This document shows positions 35,961-60,050 of a stretch of 64,000 nucleotides of DNA, in pieces; within the stretch, counting starts at the first letter, position 1, and every line of letters starts with the position of its first letter. This DNA is from Diabrotica undecimpunctata (Eukaryota; Arthropoda; Insecta; Coleoptera; Chrysomelidae), in the NCBI RefSeq assembly GCF_040954645.1, contig NC_092809.1, positions 63,612,141 to 63,676,140 of the forward strand, read 5' to 3'. A model generated the notes under the pieces. It was not told the origin of the DNA and made no database searches. It saw only the letters and a program-made list of their open reading frames with translations. The translations under genes were made by a program, and so were the position numbers.

Positions 35961-36957
35961 TCAACATAATAATTGAGTAATGAGTATTTTTTTTTGTTAT
36001 TATTATTATGAAACTTTTTAGAATTGTACAAACAACTAAGTAAAGTAAAAATTCAAAATAAAACTTATATTTTTTGCAGGCACTCTGTACATAAAATTGT
36101 TGTCAAAAAAAAATAAATTCTTGGGTTTTTCGCCCTGTATAAATGGTTCCTATTGTCGGATATCAACTAAAACAATCAGGTTCTTTGTCGAGCACTCTTG
36201 CAAAATTAAAATATAAATTTCGTATTTTATAATATATATTCTGACTAAACAAAAAGATAATCCCAAATGCGGCCCTGTTGCAGGCCTACACATATGGTAA
36301 AGTTTACATCTTCCCGCATCGGTTAATGAATTTTACTATAGTATTTATGTTTAATTGCTGCATTTAGATTATCATTATATTCTAAAATAGTATTTATATA
36401 AGTCGATGAGGAGAGTAATAAGTATTTATGCATGTATATTACGTAAAAAGAAGTATGCCCTTCAAAAAATATATCCTAAAATTTAAAGTATAGAGAATAT
36501 TTGTGATACTATACATTTTTATAGATTTGGAAACGCAGTCGCAGTCAACTCTCAAAATGGCCGCCCAAAAAATGTGAAATTTTCAATTTTGAAAGTCATT
36601 TTTTATTTAAACAAATGGAAATTCCGCAAATTTTTTTTTGTAAATAATTTAAAATAATGTATATTTTCAAGATTTACCAAAATTTTTTACGGAAGCGGGT
36701 GGCTAATAAATGCACCGGAACCTTTAAATTGTGATAACTGTCACAATAGCTTAAAAATTTTATCCAATATAAAGTTAATACAATATCAAAATCACAAATT
36801 AAATGAAGACATGATCTAGCTTCAGTCGTTTAATTCTAGTACTAGACCTAATTACTATTTAAAAGCAGGTAAAATATTCCGCACTAATATATTCATTGGC
36901 AAAAGAAAATACATAATTAAATATATTTCTTTCTCTAACTTTTTTTGTTTATAAAAA
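35803..36957. other. No gene recognised; includes (AT)n at 35919-35956
   Basis: AT-rich sequence with one microsatellite and no recognisable element. It is bounded on the right by the target site of LINE E. Confidence 0.4.
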
Positions 36958-36965
36958 GTTATTTG
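36958..36965. repeat. Target-site duplication of LINE E (3' side)
   Basis: GTTATTTG here is repeated at 38863-38870, bracketing the LINE exactly. Confidence 0.7.
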
Positions 36966-38862
36966 CCGTTCTTCTTCATGTGCCTTGTCCGTTCCGAACG
37001 TTGGCAATCAACATGGCTATTCTGACTTTGTTTACGGCAGATCTGAATAGTTCAGCAGATGATAATCCAAACCATTGCCGCAAGTTTTGGAGCCACGAGT
37101 GTCTTCTCCTCCCTGGACCCCTTCTGCTGTCTATTTTCCCTTGAACGATCAGTTGTAGTACTCTATATTTATTATGTCTCATAACGTGACCCAAGTATTC
37201 CAACTTTCTTTTCTTTATACTTATTCCTACCTCTCTCTCTTTACCTATCCGGCGTAGTACCTCTTCGTTGGTCACGTGCTCAGTCCAGGATATACGTAAT
37301 ATACGTCGGTAAGCCCACATTTCGAAGGCCTCTACTTTTTTCATCAATGTTGCGGTCATTGTCCACGCCTCCATTCCATATAACAAAACCGGGAATACAT
37401 AACATTTCAGAAGTCGAATTTTGAGAGGTAGGGTGAGGATTTTAGAGGTGAAAATTTGTTTCATGCTAGTGAACGATGCTCTTGCCTTTTCTACTCTTAT
37501 ACGTATTTCCTTCGCTTGATCTCAATTTGAGTTAACTGTTGTTCCCAAGTAGATGTACGAATCCAAGTGTTCAATTCATTCATTGTCTAATATCAGTTGC
37601 TGTGGTGGTTGTTGGGTTTTGCTTACTAACATCCATTTGGTTTTTGTGATATTTAGTCTGAGTCCGTATTGTGCACTTGTTTTTTGTATCTTACTCATTA
37701 GGCAACTCAGTTCCTCCATGCTACTTGCTAGAATCACAGTGTCATCAGCATACCTTATGTTATTAATTATTTCTCCATTTATCTTTATGCCTTCTGTGCT
37801 TTCCTCCAGCGCTGTCTTAAATACTTCTTCTGAGTATATATTAAAGACAATAGGAGACAAGATACAGCCCTGTCGTACTCCTTTCTTGATCTCAATTTTA
37901 TTGGTCAATGTAGATCCTACTTTCACTTTAGCTGTTTGGCCCCAATAGAGACTCGCTATTGTTCGAATGTCTCTGTAGTCGACTCCGATCTTATGGAGAA
38001 CTTCAATTATCTTTTCGTGCTTTACGTTATCGAATGCTTTTGCGTAGTCTATAAAGCATATGTACACATCTTTGTTCATATCTCTGCAGCGCTGGATGAG
38101 TACCTGTAGACTAAAAAGTGCTTCTCTTGTCCCAAAAGAATTCCGAAACCCAAACTGCGAATCTCCAATGTTATCCTCACATTTTTTGCTTATTCTGTTG
38201 TAAATAACCTTGGTGTATGCCTTCGAAATGTGGTTAATTAGACTTATCATCCGATGTTGATCACAAGACTTTGCTTTTGGTTTTTTCGGTATGGCAACAA
38301 AAGTTGACTCTAGCCAGTCTTCAGGAAACTCCCCGCTGTTATAAATATTGTTAAAGAGTCTAACGAGTGAGTCTAGAAATTGACTGTTTGTTTCGCACAG
38401 CATTTTCAATACTTCCCCGTATACGTTATCGTTGCCTGGTATTTTGTTATTTTTAAGACCCTTTATAGCATTCTCCACTTCTGATTTTAGAATAGAAGGG
38501 CCAGTATCATCATTGCTCAGTGTATACCCACTAGGACGGTCATCATTAAACAGTTGTTCCACATAAGTTTCCCAGATTCTAAATATTTTGTCGGGGTCTA
38601 GTTGTAGATTTCCATTATCATCGCATAGCCCTTTCGATAAAATATTGTAGCTTTTCTTTGTTGTGAGTTCCTTTATCTTCTTATGCATATTGTGATAGTC
38701 GTATACCTTTTCGCACTGTTCGATTTCTTCGCATCTCTCCGAGAACCATTTCTCTTTAGTTTTTCTTATCTCAGCTCTAATTCGTCTATGGGTTTCGCGG
38801 TATTTGGCAGTATCTTTAGTTTTATATATCCGTCTCTCTTCCATCATGTCAATCTCATTGCC
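36966..38862 (-). mobile_element. LINE E: young 5'-truncated LINE with 8-bp TSD
   Basis: Minus strand. A 423-codon open frame from 38847 covers the linker (MMEERRIYKTKDTAKYR), KKIKELTTKKSYN, PEDWLESTFVAIPKKPKAK, FGFRNSFGTREALFSLQ, CFIDYAKAFDNVKHEKI, GVRQGCILSPIVFNIYSEE and IRYADDTVILASS. It stops at 37576 through what looks like one substitution (TGA where LINE D has AGA). A second TGA replaces Trp near 37525. The tail RRGPGRRRHSWLQNLRQWFG follows to 36976. The endonuclease is missing by 5' truncation. Close similarity to LINE D and the TSD argue for recent insertion. Confidence 0.9.
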
Positions 38863-38870
38863 GTTATTTG

Positions 38871-39284
38871 ATTAAAAAGAACATGCAAGAATCGTGTATC
38901 TCTATAAAATCTAATTTATACGAGTATCGAACAATATTTTATTTTAATATTAATTACTTAAAACATACTCCAGCCGGCAACGATGAAAATGCCACTGAAC
39001 TTCAAAAAATCATACGACCAAGTTGAATTTTACTAAAAATAATAATTTGGGACTTATGCAAAAAAGTTTGCTACTCCTACCCCCCGGGCTTCCCTCTAAA
39101 ACCACCTCGAAGGGTGGTTTTAATAAAAGTTTTAATAAAAAATGTAGCTGAGATAATTTTGAACAAAATTGTTTATTAGCACTTTTTGTGTAGAAGGAAC
39201 TGTTCTCTCAGAAACAACGCATGGAGGGACCGGCGATTTTGAATGTCAGTTACGTGCGTTAATCGAACTGTTTAAATAAATTTG
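38871..39284. other. Repeat-derived sequence, no gene
   Basis: Includes 39143-39245, a diverged copy of the 28880-28985 repeat (AATGTAGCTGAGATAATTTT...CACTTTTTGTG...CTGTTCTCTCA). It also has a small hairpin AAACCACC...GGTGGTTT at about 39100-39120. Confidence 0.45.
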
Positions 39285-39330
39285 TTTTTTATTCATGCCT
39301 CAAACTCAAAGAGTCATTTGCGTAGTACAA
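39285..39330 (-). repeat. I-type LINE 3' end fragment
   Basis: TTTATTCATGCCTCAAACTCA...GTCATTTGCGTAGTACAATTT resembles the 3' end of the I-type element at 55990-56035 (TTTATGCCTCAACCTCATAGG...GTCATTGGCGTTGTACAATTT), same orientation. Confidence 0.6.
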
Positions 39331-39466
39331 TTTCTAGTTTTAAAATGTATTTCTCCTAAAAAAATATAAGGATTCTGTAAATTGTAAAAATAGAAAAATT
39401 TCTAGTTTTAAAATGTATTTCTCCTAAAAAAATATAACGATTCTGTAAATTGTAAAAGCAGAAAAA
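39331..39466. repeat. 68-bp tandem duplication
   Basis: Two adjacent 68-bp copies starting TTTCTAGTTTTAAAATGTAT, differing at only a few positions. Confidence 0.9.
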
Positions 39467-40020
39467 TTTAAAGTTCACTCATCTTCTCAGTTTCTGGTTG
39501 GCAGTCAACCTGTTAAACATTCTTTTTTTTTTCTTGTCGAAGGTTTTCATAATCTTTTACAGTAAATTTGGTTATGTGCTGCTAGAGTCTCTTATTGACT
39601 TCATTTTTTGTCATTTAATAGATCTACAACCTTTGTTTCTTCTAAGCTTGTTAGAATTTACAACGCCTGTAGCTGATGTGTGCACATCTTCTTTGCAGTT
39701 ATTTCAGTGTTCTTCTATGCTTAGATTTTCTTCGATTTTTTATAACGCTTCCTTTTAAATTTGCACGTAGCATGGCCTCGATATTTTGTCCAATTATAAT
39801 TAGTATTATTGTTAAGTTATCAAGGCGACAAATGAAGTTGAAACTGCAGATAAAAATTTAGTCAATTATTCACATTATTTGACTTTTACACCGTAGGATA
39901 ATGAATTTTTTAACAGGTTTTATCTAAATAAACATCGTTTCATTTGATTTTTTAATTTTTATTATCTTTTCATAATATTTCATATTTTGTATTACTATAG
40001 CGCCTTTTACTATACATGCA
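39467..40020. other. 3' flank of host gene 2
   Basis: No gene recognised. Minus-strand sequence immediately past the gene 2 stop is A-rich and could hold a 3' UTR; no canonical AATAAA at the expected distance. Confidence 0.4.
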
Positions 40021-53264
<13,244 letters not shown>

Positions 53265-53300
53265 CTTTAAGCGGTATGTGTCAGCAACTAGAATTCTTAT

Positions 53301-53310
53301 GCATTTTATA
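53301..53310 (-). promoter_or_regulatory. TATA box of host gene 2
   Basis: TATAAAATGC on the minus strand, about 40 bases before the ATG, placed like the TATAAATA of gene 1. Confidence 0.6.
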
Positions 53311-54961
53311 CTAATTCCAGGAATTAAAATAAATATTAATAACATCAAAACAGTTTTTTTTTAATTTTATCGTGATACACAACTGTTCTAAAATTATGCT
53401 ATTGATATATCAAAACAATTTAATTAAATAATAATTAATAATAGGATATTTATATCTACTTATTATTTAAACATATCGACCTATATTTTTGTTATATAGC
53501 CCAGGGAAATAAGCATTTTTTCATGACACTCGTCCGGCCAGGCAAACGACAGTTGTTTTGAGTAGTATGGTCCTCTGTAACAAAAACCTATATGTTTCCT
53601 GCAGTCGATTTTTTGGACTTAATTAGTTATTAACAAATTAAAGTCAAAAAACAGAAAATTTTTGCTTTTTTCGTCCATCAGCAAAAAGTGAAGCATTTTA
53701 GACAAATTTTAGAAGAAAATAAACTTATAAGTCATATAAAAACCTTAAAAATGGCGTTTTTTAAATGTTTCTATCCTTATTTGTTGCGTGGAAAGTTGCA
53801 AAATAAGTCAAAAATTTCGGTTTTTTATAAATGTTAATAAATTTTTTGAAAATAAACTTATAACATTTATATTTCATGGAATGCTGTGCCTTGTAGTGCT
53901 TAAAATATGGTTAAAATTTCAAAGTGATCAGTCAAACAGTTTAAAAGTTATTTTATTTGTTTATCCCAAATTAATTTTTTTTGCAACAATATAAGTCAGA
54001 AAATTATATAGCTTTAGTAATTGTAAGGGTAGTTTCTGGAAGAAGAAGACTTGTTCTATTATTAACATTAAAAAAAAATAAGAAAAATAATTTTAAATAT
54101 TGCAAAATAATTTTGCAAAAACATGTCGCTTTTTTGCTTATAAACAATTAGAATAACTTTTTAACCATTGCCTGCAAGAATATTATTTTTTTATATTAAG
54201 GAAGCATGAATTTTTTCACAAACTTAAAAAAAAATTGTCCTAAAATAATTTGGGACAAAGTTAGCCTCTTTTTTTATTTTATTCATAGCAGCTTGGTTTA
54301 TAATAATTAATAAATCTAATTATCGTTATTTAAAAGAAAATACTTTATAGTTTTAACGCACCAAATTCTAAAAAGGTTGCCCTTCAATGACATCATCCAC
54401 AAAGCTTCAAAATGTGGTCCTTAAAATCGGCTGGCTTCGAAACTCACGGAAGCCGAAGGGAGGGGGAAGGAGCTGTTAGCTGTATCGCTGGTTCTTATTT
54501 ATGGGTTTTAACGTTCCTTTTTTAATTCGTATGTACTGTTTGCGTACACTACGAATATGCATTATTTCAATAAATTGTTAAATAAACTATCTAATTTGCT
54601 TCAATTTTTATTATAATATTTGAGATAATTTTTATTTAAAAACATAAATATTTATAATTATTTATACCTCTTTAATAAAATTGTAAATAATTTATTTATA
54701 ATAGATTTTATGAAAACAACAAATTGTCCTATTCAATTGTTTCTAAAAATAGTATTGCTTTGGAAATATTAATTAAAATAATTTTTCTAATGTCTATTCT
54801 TTATTATTTTATTATTATTCTTTAAGTTAGAATTAATTTCATGTTATCGAATGAACTCTCCTACAATAAAGTCGTCCCAAGAATGCAAGTCAGTAATACT
54901 GGCAATATAATTTTAAAGTCATCTACTTTAAAATATATGTTTATATATATATAAATATAAG

Positions 54962-54962
<1 letters not shown>

Positions 54963-55017
<55 letters not shown>
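54963..55017. repeat. (AT)n microsatellite
   Basis: AT tract immediately before the MITE at 55018. Confidence 0.95.
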
Positions 55018-55020
<3 letters not shown>

Positions 55021-55390
55021 GGTGATTGATTAGTGTAAGGATTAGTTTTAAAATTAGTTACAATCTTACAGGCTATTCCATAAGATGGTGGCAGACCAAA
55101 CTTTTGTTTTTTTCTGCTTCACTTCCCCATCACAACAATGTAAAGTTTTATTATATTATACCGGGGATTTAAAAAGTTATAACCAATATTACCTGAAAAT
55201 CGTATCAAGTTTAACTCCCTGCATAATTAAAAAGGAGTATAGGAACATTGATATATTGCAACCATAGTTTTTTAATATTTGTTAAAACTTATAAAACATA
55301 TTCGTTTTTATAATATTCGTTAAATCAAATACAGGGTAAGTCAAAATGCAAGTACATTATTTTCTTGGTAATTTTAAATAGATCACCCTG
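55018..55390. repeat. MITE with CAGGGTGAT inverted ends and TA flanks
   Basis: TACAGGGTGAT at 55016-55026 and ATCACCCTGTA at 55382-55392 are perfect inverses. With TA as the duplicated target this is a 373-bp mariner-like MITE nested in the larger element. Confidence 0.7.
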
Positions 55391-55984
55391 TATTTTATAT
55401 CACCATCAAAAAGTACTAATATCGTACTTCAAATTTTATAAAGTACTCCCTATACCTAAAGTTATCAGTTTTCTAGATATTTTTATTTTTCTATCAAAGT
55501 ATTAATTTGGTAGATATTTTAACGTTTTCAAAACATTTATAAAATACCGAATTTTTTTACCTATTTTGCAATTTTCTAAGCAACAAATAAGGATAGAAAC
55601 ATTAAGTAAACGCCATTTTGAAGGTTTTTATATGACTTAACAGTTTTTCTCTTGTAAAATTTGTTTAAAATGCTTCACTTTTTGCCGATAGACGAAAAAA
55701 GCAAAATTTTTTCGTTTTTTGACCTTAATTTGTTAATAACTAATTAAGTCCAAAATATCGACTGCAGGAAACATACAGCTTTTTGTTACAGAGGTCCATA
55801 CTACTCATAACAACTGCCGTTTGCCTGGCCGGACGAGTATCAAAAACAGGGTACTTTTTTTTGCTTATTTCCCTGGCCTAATATATTTAGAACCCTCTTT
55901 GGATATCTTATGTATACATTTTAATTCAAATTTAAAATCTACGCATAGAAACAGTAATCTTTATTATTTAGTTATAATATTCTT

Positions 55985-56395
55985 TTTTTTATTTATTTAT
56001 GCCTCAACCTCATAGGGTCATTGGCGTTGTACAATTTAAAGTTTTACAATTTATTTAGCACATTTATGGAATATAAGTATGATGTAAAATTTTTCATATC
56101 AGTTCCTTAATGTTGCCTGTAAGGTATTTTGTAATTTATATTGAAGTCTTTCCATGCAATACAAAGGACATTCCAGTAAAATATGGCGAACACTGAGCAC
56201 AATATCACATACGTAGGTTTTAATTCACTCTATCCAGCAGTTTATGGGTGATGGCGGTGTGGCCTATTCTAAGACGAGATAGGATGGTTTGATGTATACG
56301 CTTATTTGGGGTTGATTTCCAAGGTAATATAGAATGTTTTACTTCACGTAGTTTGGATGTTGACTGATTCCACTTGGTCTGCCAATCATTGATTA
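55985..56395 (-). pseudogene. I-type LINE, 3' end after the RNase H domain
   Basis: The minus frame reads WQTKWNQSTSKLREVKHSILPW, then LSRLRIGHTAITHKLL, the C-terminal block (RLRIGHT) after RNase H in I-clade ORF2, followed by text like HILLECP in decayed form and a 3' UTR ending in A/T-rich ATAAATAAATA near 55990. It completes the element interrupted at about 58700. Confidence 0.75.
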
Positions 56396-58705
56396 TTCTT
56401 CTTCTTCCTTTGCCCTATCCGTTTCGGACGTTGGCTATTAACAAGGCTATTTTGACTTTGTTTACGGCACCTCTGAACGGTTCGGTCGCTGTTAGTCCGA
56501 ACCTTTGTCGCAGGTTATGCATCCATGAGTGTCGTCTTCTTCCCGGTCCCCTCCTACTGTCGATTCTTCCTTGGACTATTAACTGTAGCAGCCGGTACTT
56601 AGTATGCCTCATGACATGTCCGAAGTACTCAAGCTTCCGTTTCTTTACGGTGAAGATTCTTTCTTTATTTTTGCCTATTCTCTGCATTACTTCCACGTTA
56701 GTGATGTGGTCTGTCCAGGATATCCGAAGAATACGGCGATATATCCACAGCTCAAAGGATTCTAGTTTCTTCAGGGTGGCTTCCGTTGTGGTCCATGCCT
56801 CTGCTCCATAGAACAAGACCGGGAAGACATAACACTTGACCAGTCTTAATTTTAGTTCCAATGAGATTTTGCTTGTGAACCACTTTTTCATATTGTTGAA
56901 CGCGTTTCGCGCTTTTTCAATTCGTGATATTATTTCTGTTGACTGGTCCCATTTTGTGTTGACTGTGGTTCCAAGGTATGTGTATGTCTCCACTTGTTCT
57001 ATTTTTCGGTTGTTTAATGTCAATTTCATCGGAGGTTGTTGTGTTCTGCTGAGCGTGCATTTAGTTTTGGTTGTATTGAGTTCTAAACCATATTCTTGAC
57101 TTGCTGTGTGTATGCTTTGCATGAGTCTTTGAAGCTCGTTGCAGTCATTTGCGATAATAACTGTGTCGTCAGCATATCTAATATTATTGATTACCTCTCC
57201 GTTTACTTTGATACCCTCCGAAACTTCTCCCAGTGCTTGTTTGAAGATTTGTTCAGAGTATATATTAAACAGGAGCGGCGAGAGGACACATCCCTGTCGT
57301 ACACTCTTTTTAATATATATCTTCCCACTGTGTAAGTTGCCCATCTTTATCTCAGCACTTTGGTTCCAATAGAGACTGGTTATTATGCGTAGATCCTTGC
57401 CATCAATATGCATCTTCCTGAGCATTTCCATGAGTTTATCATGTTTGACCTTGTCAAACGCCTTGGAGAAGTCGATGAAGCACAAGTGGACGTCCTTGTG
57501 CATGTCTCTGCATCTTTGAATTAAAACTTGCAGACTGAAGATCGCCTCTCTTGTGCCCAATGCGCTTCGGAATCCGAACTGTGACTCCGATATATTTGCT
57601 TCGCATTTGTTATATATTCTATTGTGTATGATTTTGGTAAAAACTTTGGTAATGTGATTTATCAAGCTTATTAAGCGGTGTTGATCACAGTGTTTTGCGC
57701 TTGGTGTTTAAGGTATGGCTACAAAGGTCGATCGAAGCCATTCCTCCGGAATCTTCCCTTTGTCGTAAAAGGTGTTAAAAAGGCCTGTCAGAAAATCGAG
57801 GAAGTGGTCATCCGTTTCGCATAGGAGTTTTATGATCTCGCTCTGTATGTTGTCGGGACCTGGTGTTTTGTCGTTTTTTAGCGATGAAATGGTTTTTTCC
57901 ACTTCAGACCTTAGTATTTCGGGTCCAGTCATGTCATCATCTTGGTCCACTGTCGCTCTGCATTTATCGTTAAAAAGTCGTTCTACGTAATCTTTCCATG
58001 TGTCAATGAGCTTCAAGTCGTCTGATATAAGGTTACCGTCTGCGTCTATTAGTGTCGGGTGGGGATTATTGGTTTTCTTTTTAGTTGTTAATTCTTTGAT
58101 CTTTTTGTGCATGTTGTGGTAGTCATATCTTCTGTCGCACTCTTCAATTTCATCGCATTTCTCCTTCAGCCAGCGTTCCTTCGCTTCCTTTATCTTTGTT
58201 TTTATATTGTGACTTGTTTCTTGATACTTCACTTGATTTTTGCATTTGTGTTGTCTTCTTTCTTCCATCATATCAAGGATTTCATCCGTCATCCATTCTT
58301 TCTTCTTTACGCGCTCCTGTAACAAAAGTGTCTTGTTTGTCATTTCAACAGCTCTTTTTATTTCATCCCATTTAGCAACTGCGTCTTGTGCGGGTTCACT
58401 CAAGTTTCCAATGTTTCTTCTTAAGGATTCCTGCACTTGTTGTTTAATGTTGGGATCCTTTAATTTCCTAATGTTTATCTTGGTTTTGTTAGGCTTCCCT
58501 TCTATACGTTTTAGTTTGATTCCTAGTTTACCCACCACTGGGTTGTGATCCGATTGAGCGTCAGCCCCGGGATAGGTTTTCACTGATGTGATTGAGTTTC
58601 TGAATCTTTCTGGTATGGCAATGAAGTCGATCTGGTTTCTTACATTTGTTTCTTTCGAGTCTGCTGGCGACTTCCAGGTGTAAAGTCTGCGAGGGGGCAG
58701 TTTAA
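56396..58705 (-). mobile_element. LINE J (same family as D/E), inserted in the I-type element
   Basis: Minus strand. The endonuclease end RRLYTWKSPADS, RNQIDFIAIPERFRNSI and SDHNPVVGKLGIKLK leads to DMMEERRQHKCKNQ, KKIKELTTKKKTNN and PGPDNIQSEIIKLLCE, up to FVAIP at 57708. A frame break follows, then FGFRSALGTREAIFSLQ, CFIDFSKAFDKVKHDKL, SVRQGCVLSPLLFNIYSEQ, IRYADDTVIIA and the tail RRGPGRRRHSWMHNLRQRFG to 56415 in a 416-codon open frame. Only about two lesions break RT and tail, so it is fairly young. The I-type element resumes on its other side. Confidence 0.88.
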
Positions 58706-60050
58706 AAAAAGTAATAGTTATTAATAGTTTTTGTTCCTGACAGTTCCTGACATTGATTATTAAGTTCTTGAATATAGGTTTTATATCTAGATGTGGAATG
58801 CTTCTGATTTTTACAGCTTGCGGACTCGAGATTGCTGGTTTTGCCAAGGAATCTACTTCTTCATTACCAGCAATTCCGATATGGGAAGGAATCCATACAA
58901 AGTTGATATTTATGTTCATAGTTTGCAGTTGGCTTAATGCTGATTTAATAAGTAGTAGACTTGGATGGCTAGGATATAAGTTATGTAGGACAATTACAGA
59001 ACTTAGGGAATCCATAATAATGACAGGGTTTTTGATATTATTTTCTACCACAAAATTTATTGCATTGAGAATGGCGGTTAACTCGGCTGAGTCAATGGAT
59101 GTTAATTTAGAGAGTTTCATTAATATTTTTGTTTTATTAGACATAAATGCTGCTTCCACTCCATCTATAGTTTTAGAGGCATCGGTATATATAAGATTAT
59201 GCTTACTGTATGTCATGAGTTCTTGGAGGACATATTGATATAATGCTTTGGGATGGTTATCTGCTTTTTTATATATGGAGAGTTTGGTATTGATAGATGG
59301 GATGGGATCAGTCCAAGTGGGAACAGTGTTAATATCTAGTATACAATAGGTATCTGGAAATTTGAATTCAAGTTCATCGAAGTATCTATTTACCCTTTCA
59401 TAAAAAGAAAGTTCAAGCCTAGCATGTGTTTTAAACATATTCCTAAAAGGGTCTGAATTTACATAGTGGTTAACAGGATTAATAGGATTTGCCTGTGTTG
59501 ATGCCGCATATGTTAGTAAAAGTTGTTTTCTTCGGAATTCCAGGGGGACTTCTCCATCTTCACAGTGTAAACTTTCAGTAGGGCTAGTATAAAAAGCACC
59601 TAGTATGGCTTGCAAAGCACTATTTTGTATTCGATCGAGATGTTTTATGATATATGGTTTTGCTGAATCATAAATAATACAAGCGTAATCGAGTTTGGAC
59701 CTGATCAATGACTTGTACATAAGGGTCAGTGTTTTACTATCTGCTCCCAACGTGTTGTATGCAACAGTTTTTATAATGTTAAGTGCAGATTGACTAGTAC
59801 TTTTTAGATCATGAATGTGGTGGTTCCAGGATAATCTGTTGTCAAATGTCATGCCTAGACATTTAATTTTCTCAACATATTTTATTTGTTTATTAAATAG
59901 TTTAATTTCTGCAGTGATATAACTTCTTTTTTTTTTAAAATAACATAACGTTTGTTTTTTTTTTTGTTGATAATTGAAGACCTGTGAAATTTGTCCATAA
60001 TTCGAGATTCCATAGCACTTTCTGTAGATGTGTCTGAAGGGTTTTATCAT
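57708..60050 (-). pseudogene. Chimeric 780-codon frame: I-type RT end and RNase H joined to LINE J
   Basis: One uninterrupted minus-strand frame starts in the RT thumb of the I-type LINE (MIKPFRHIYRKC...), runs through KCLGMTFDNRLSWNHHI and RNase H, and near 58705 passes without a stop into KLPPRRLYTWKSPADS of LINE J, ending at FVAIP. Each half belongs to a different LINE clade, so this is an insertion junction that happens to stay in frame, not a natural ORF2. Its openness over 2.3 kb is chance plus limited age. Confidence 0.85.

Larger units (their letters stand above)
53497..55880. mobile_element. Non-autonomous element with about 390-bp TIRs
   Basis: TAGCCCAGGGAAATAAGCA at 53497 is mirrored by TAGGCCAGGGAAATAAGCA from 55880. 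Inverted similarity extends about 390 bp (shared TCGTCCGGCCAGGCAAACG, TGTTTCCTGCAGTCGAT, TTTCTATCCTTATTTGTTGC). ATA flanks both ends (53494-53496, 55881-55883), a possible 3-bp duplication. The interior is non-coding and contains an (AT)n tract and a smaller MITE. A related copy without its right end is at 30915-32229. TAG-starting long TIRs and 3-bp duplications resemble the Academ-like element at 50.4 kb; a shared mobiliser is a guess. Confidence 0.75.

Noticed and set aside
39498..39861. Plus-strand frames next to the host gene 2 3' flank
   Set aside because: Phe/Leu-rich text without domain, splice or repeat support on either strand.
56374..59238. Plus-strand frames of 70-160 codons
   Set aside because: Shadows of LINE J and the I-type RNase H on the minus strand.
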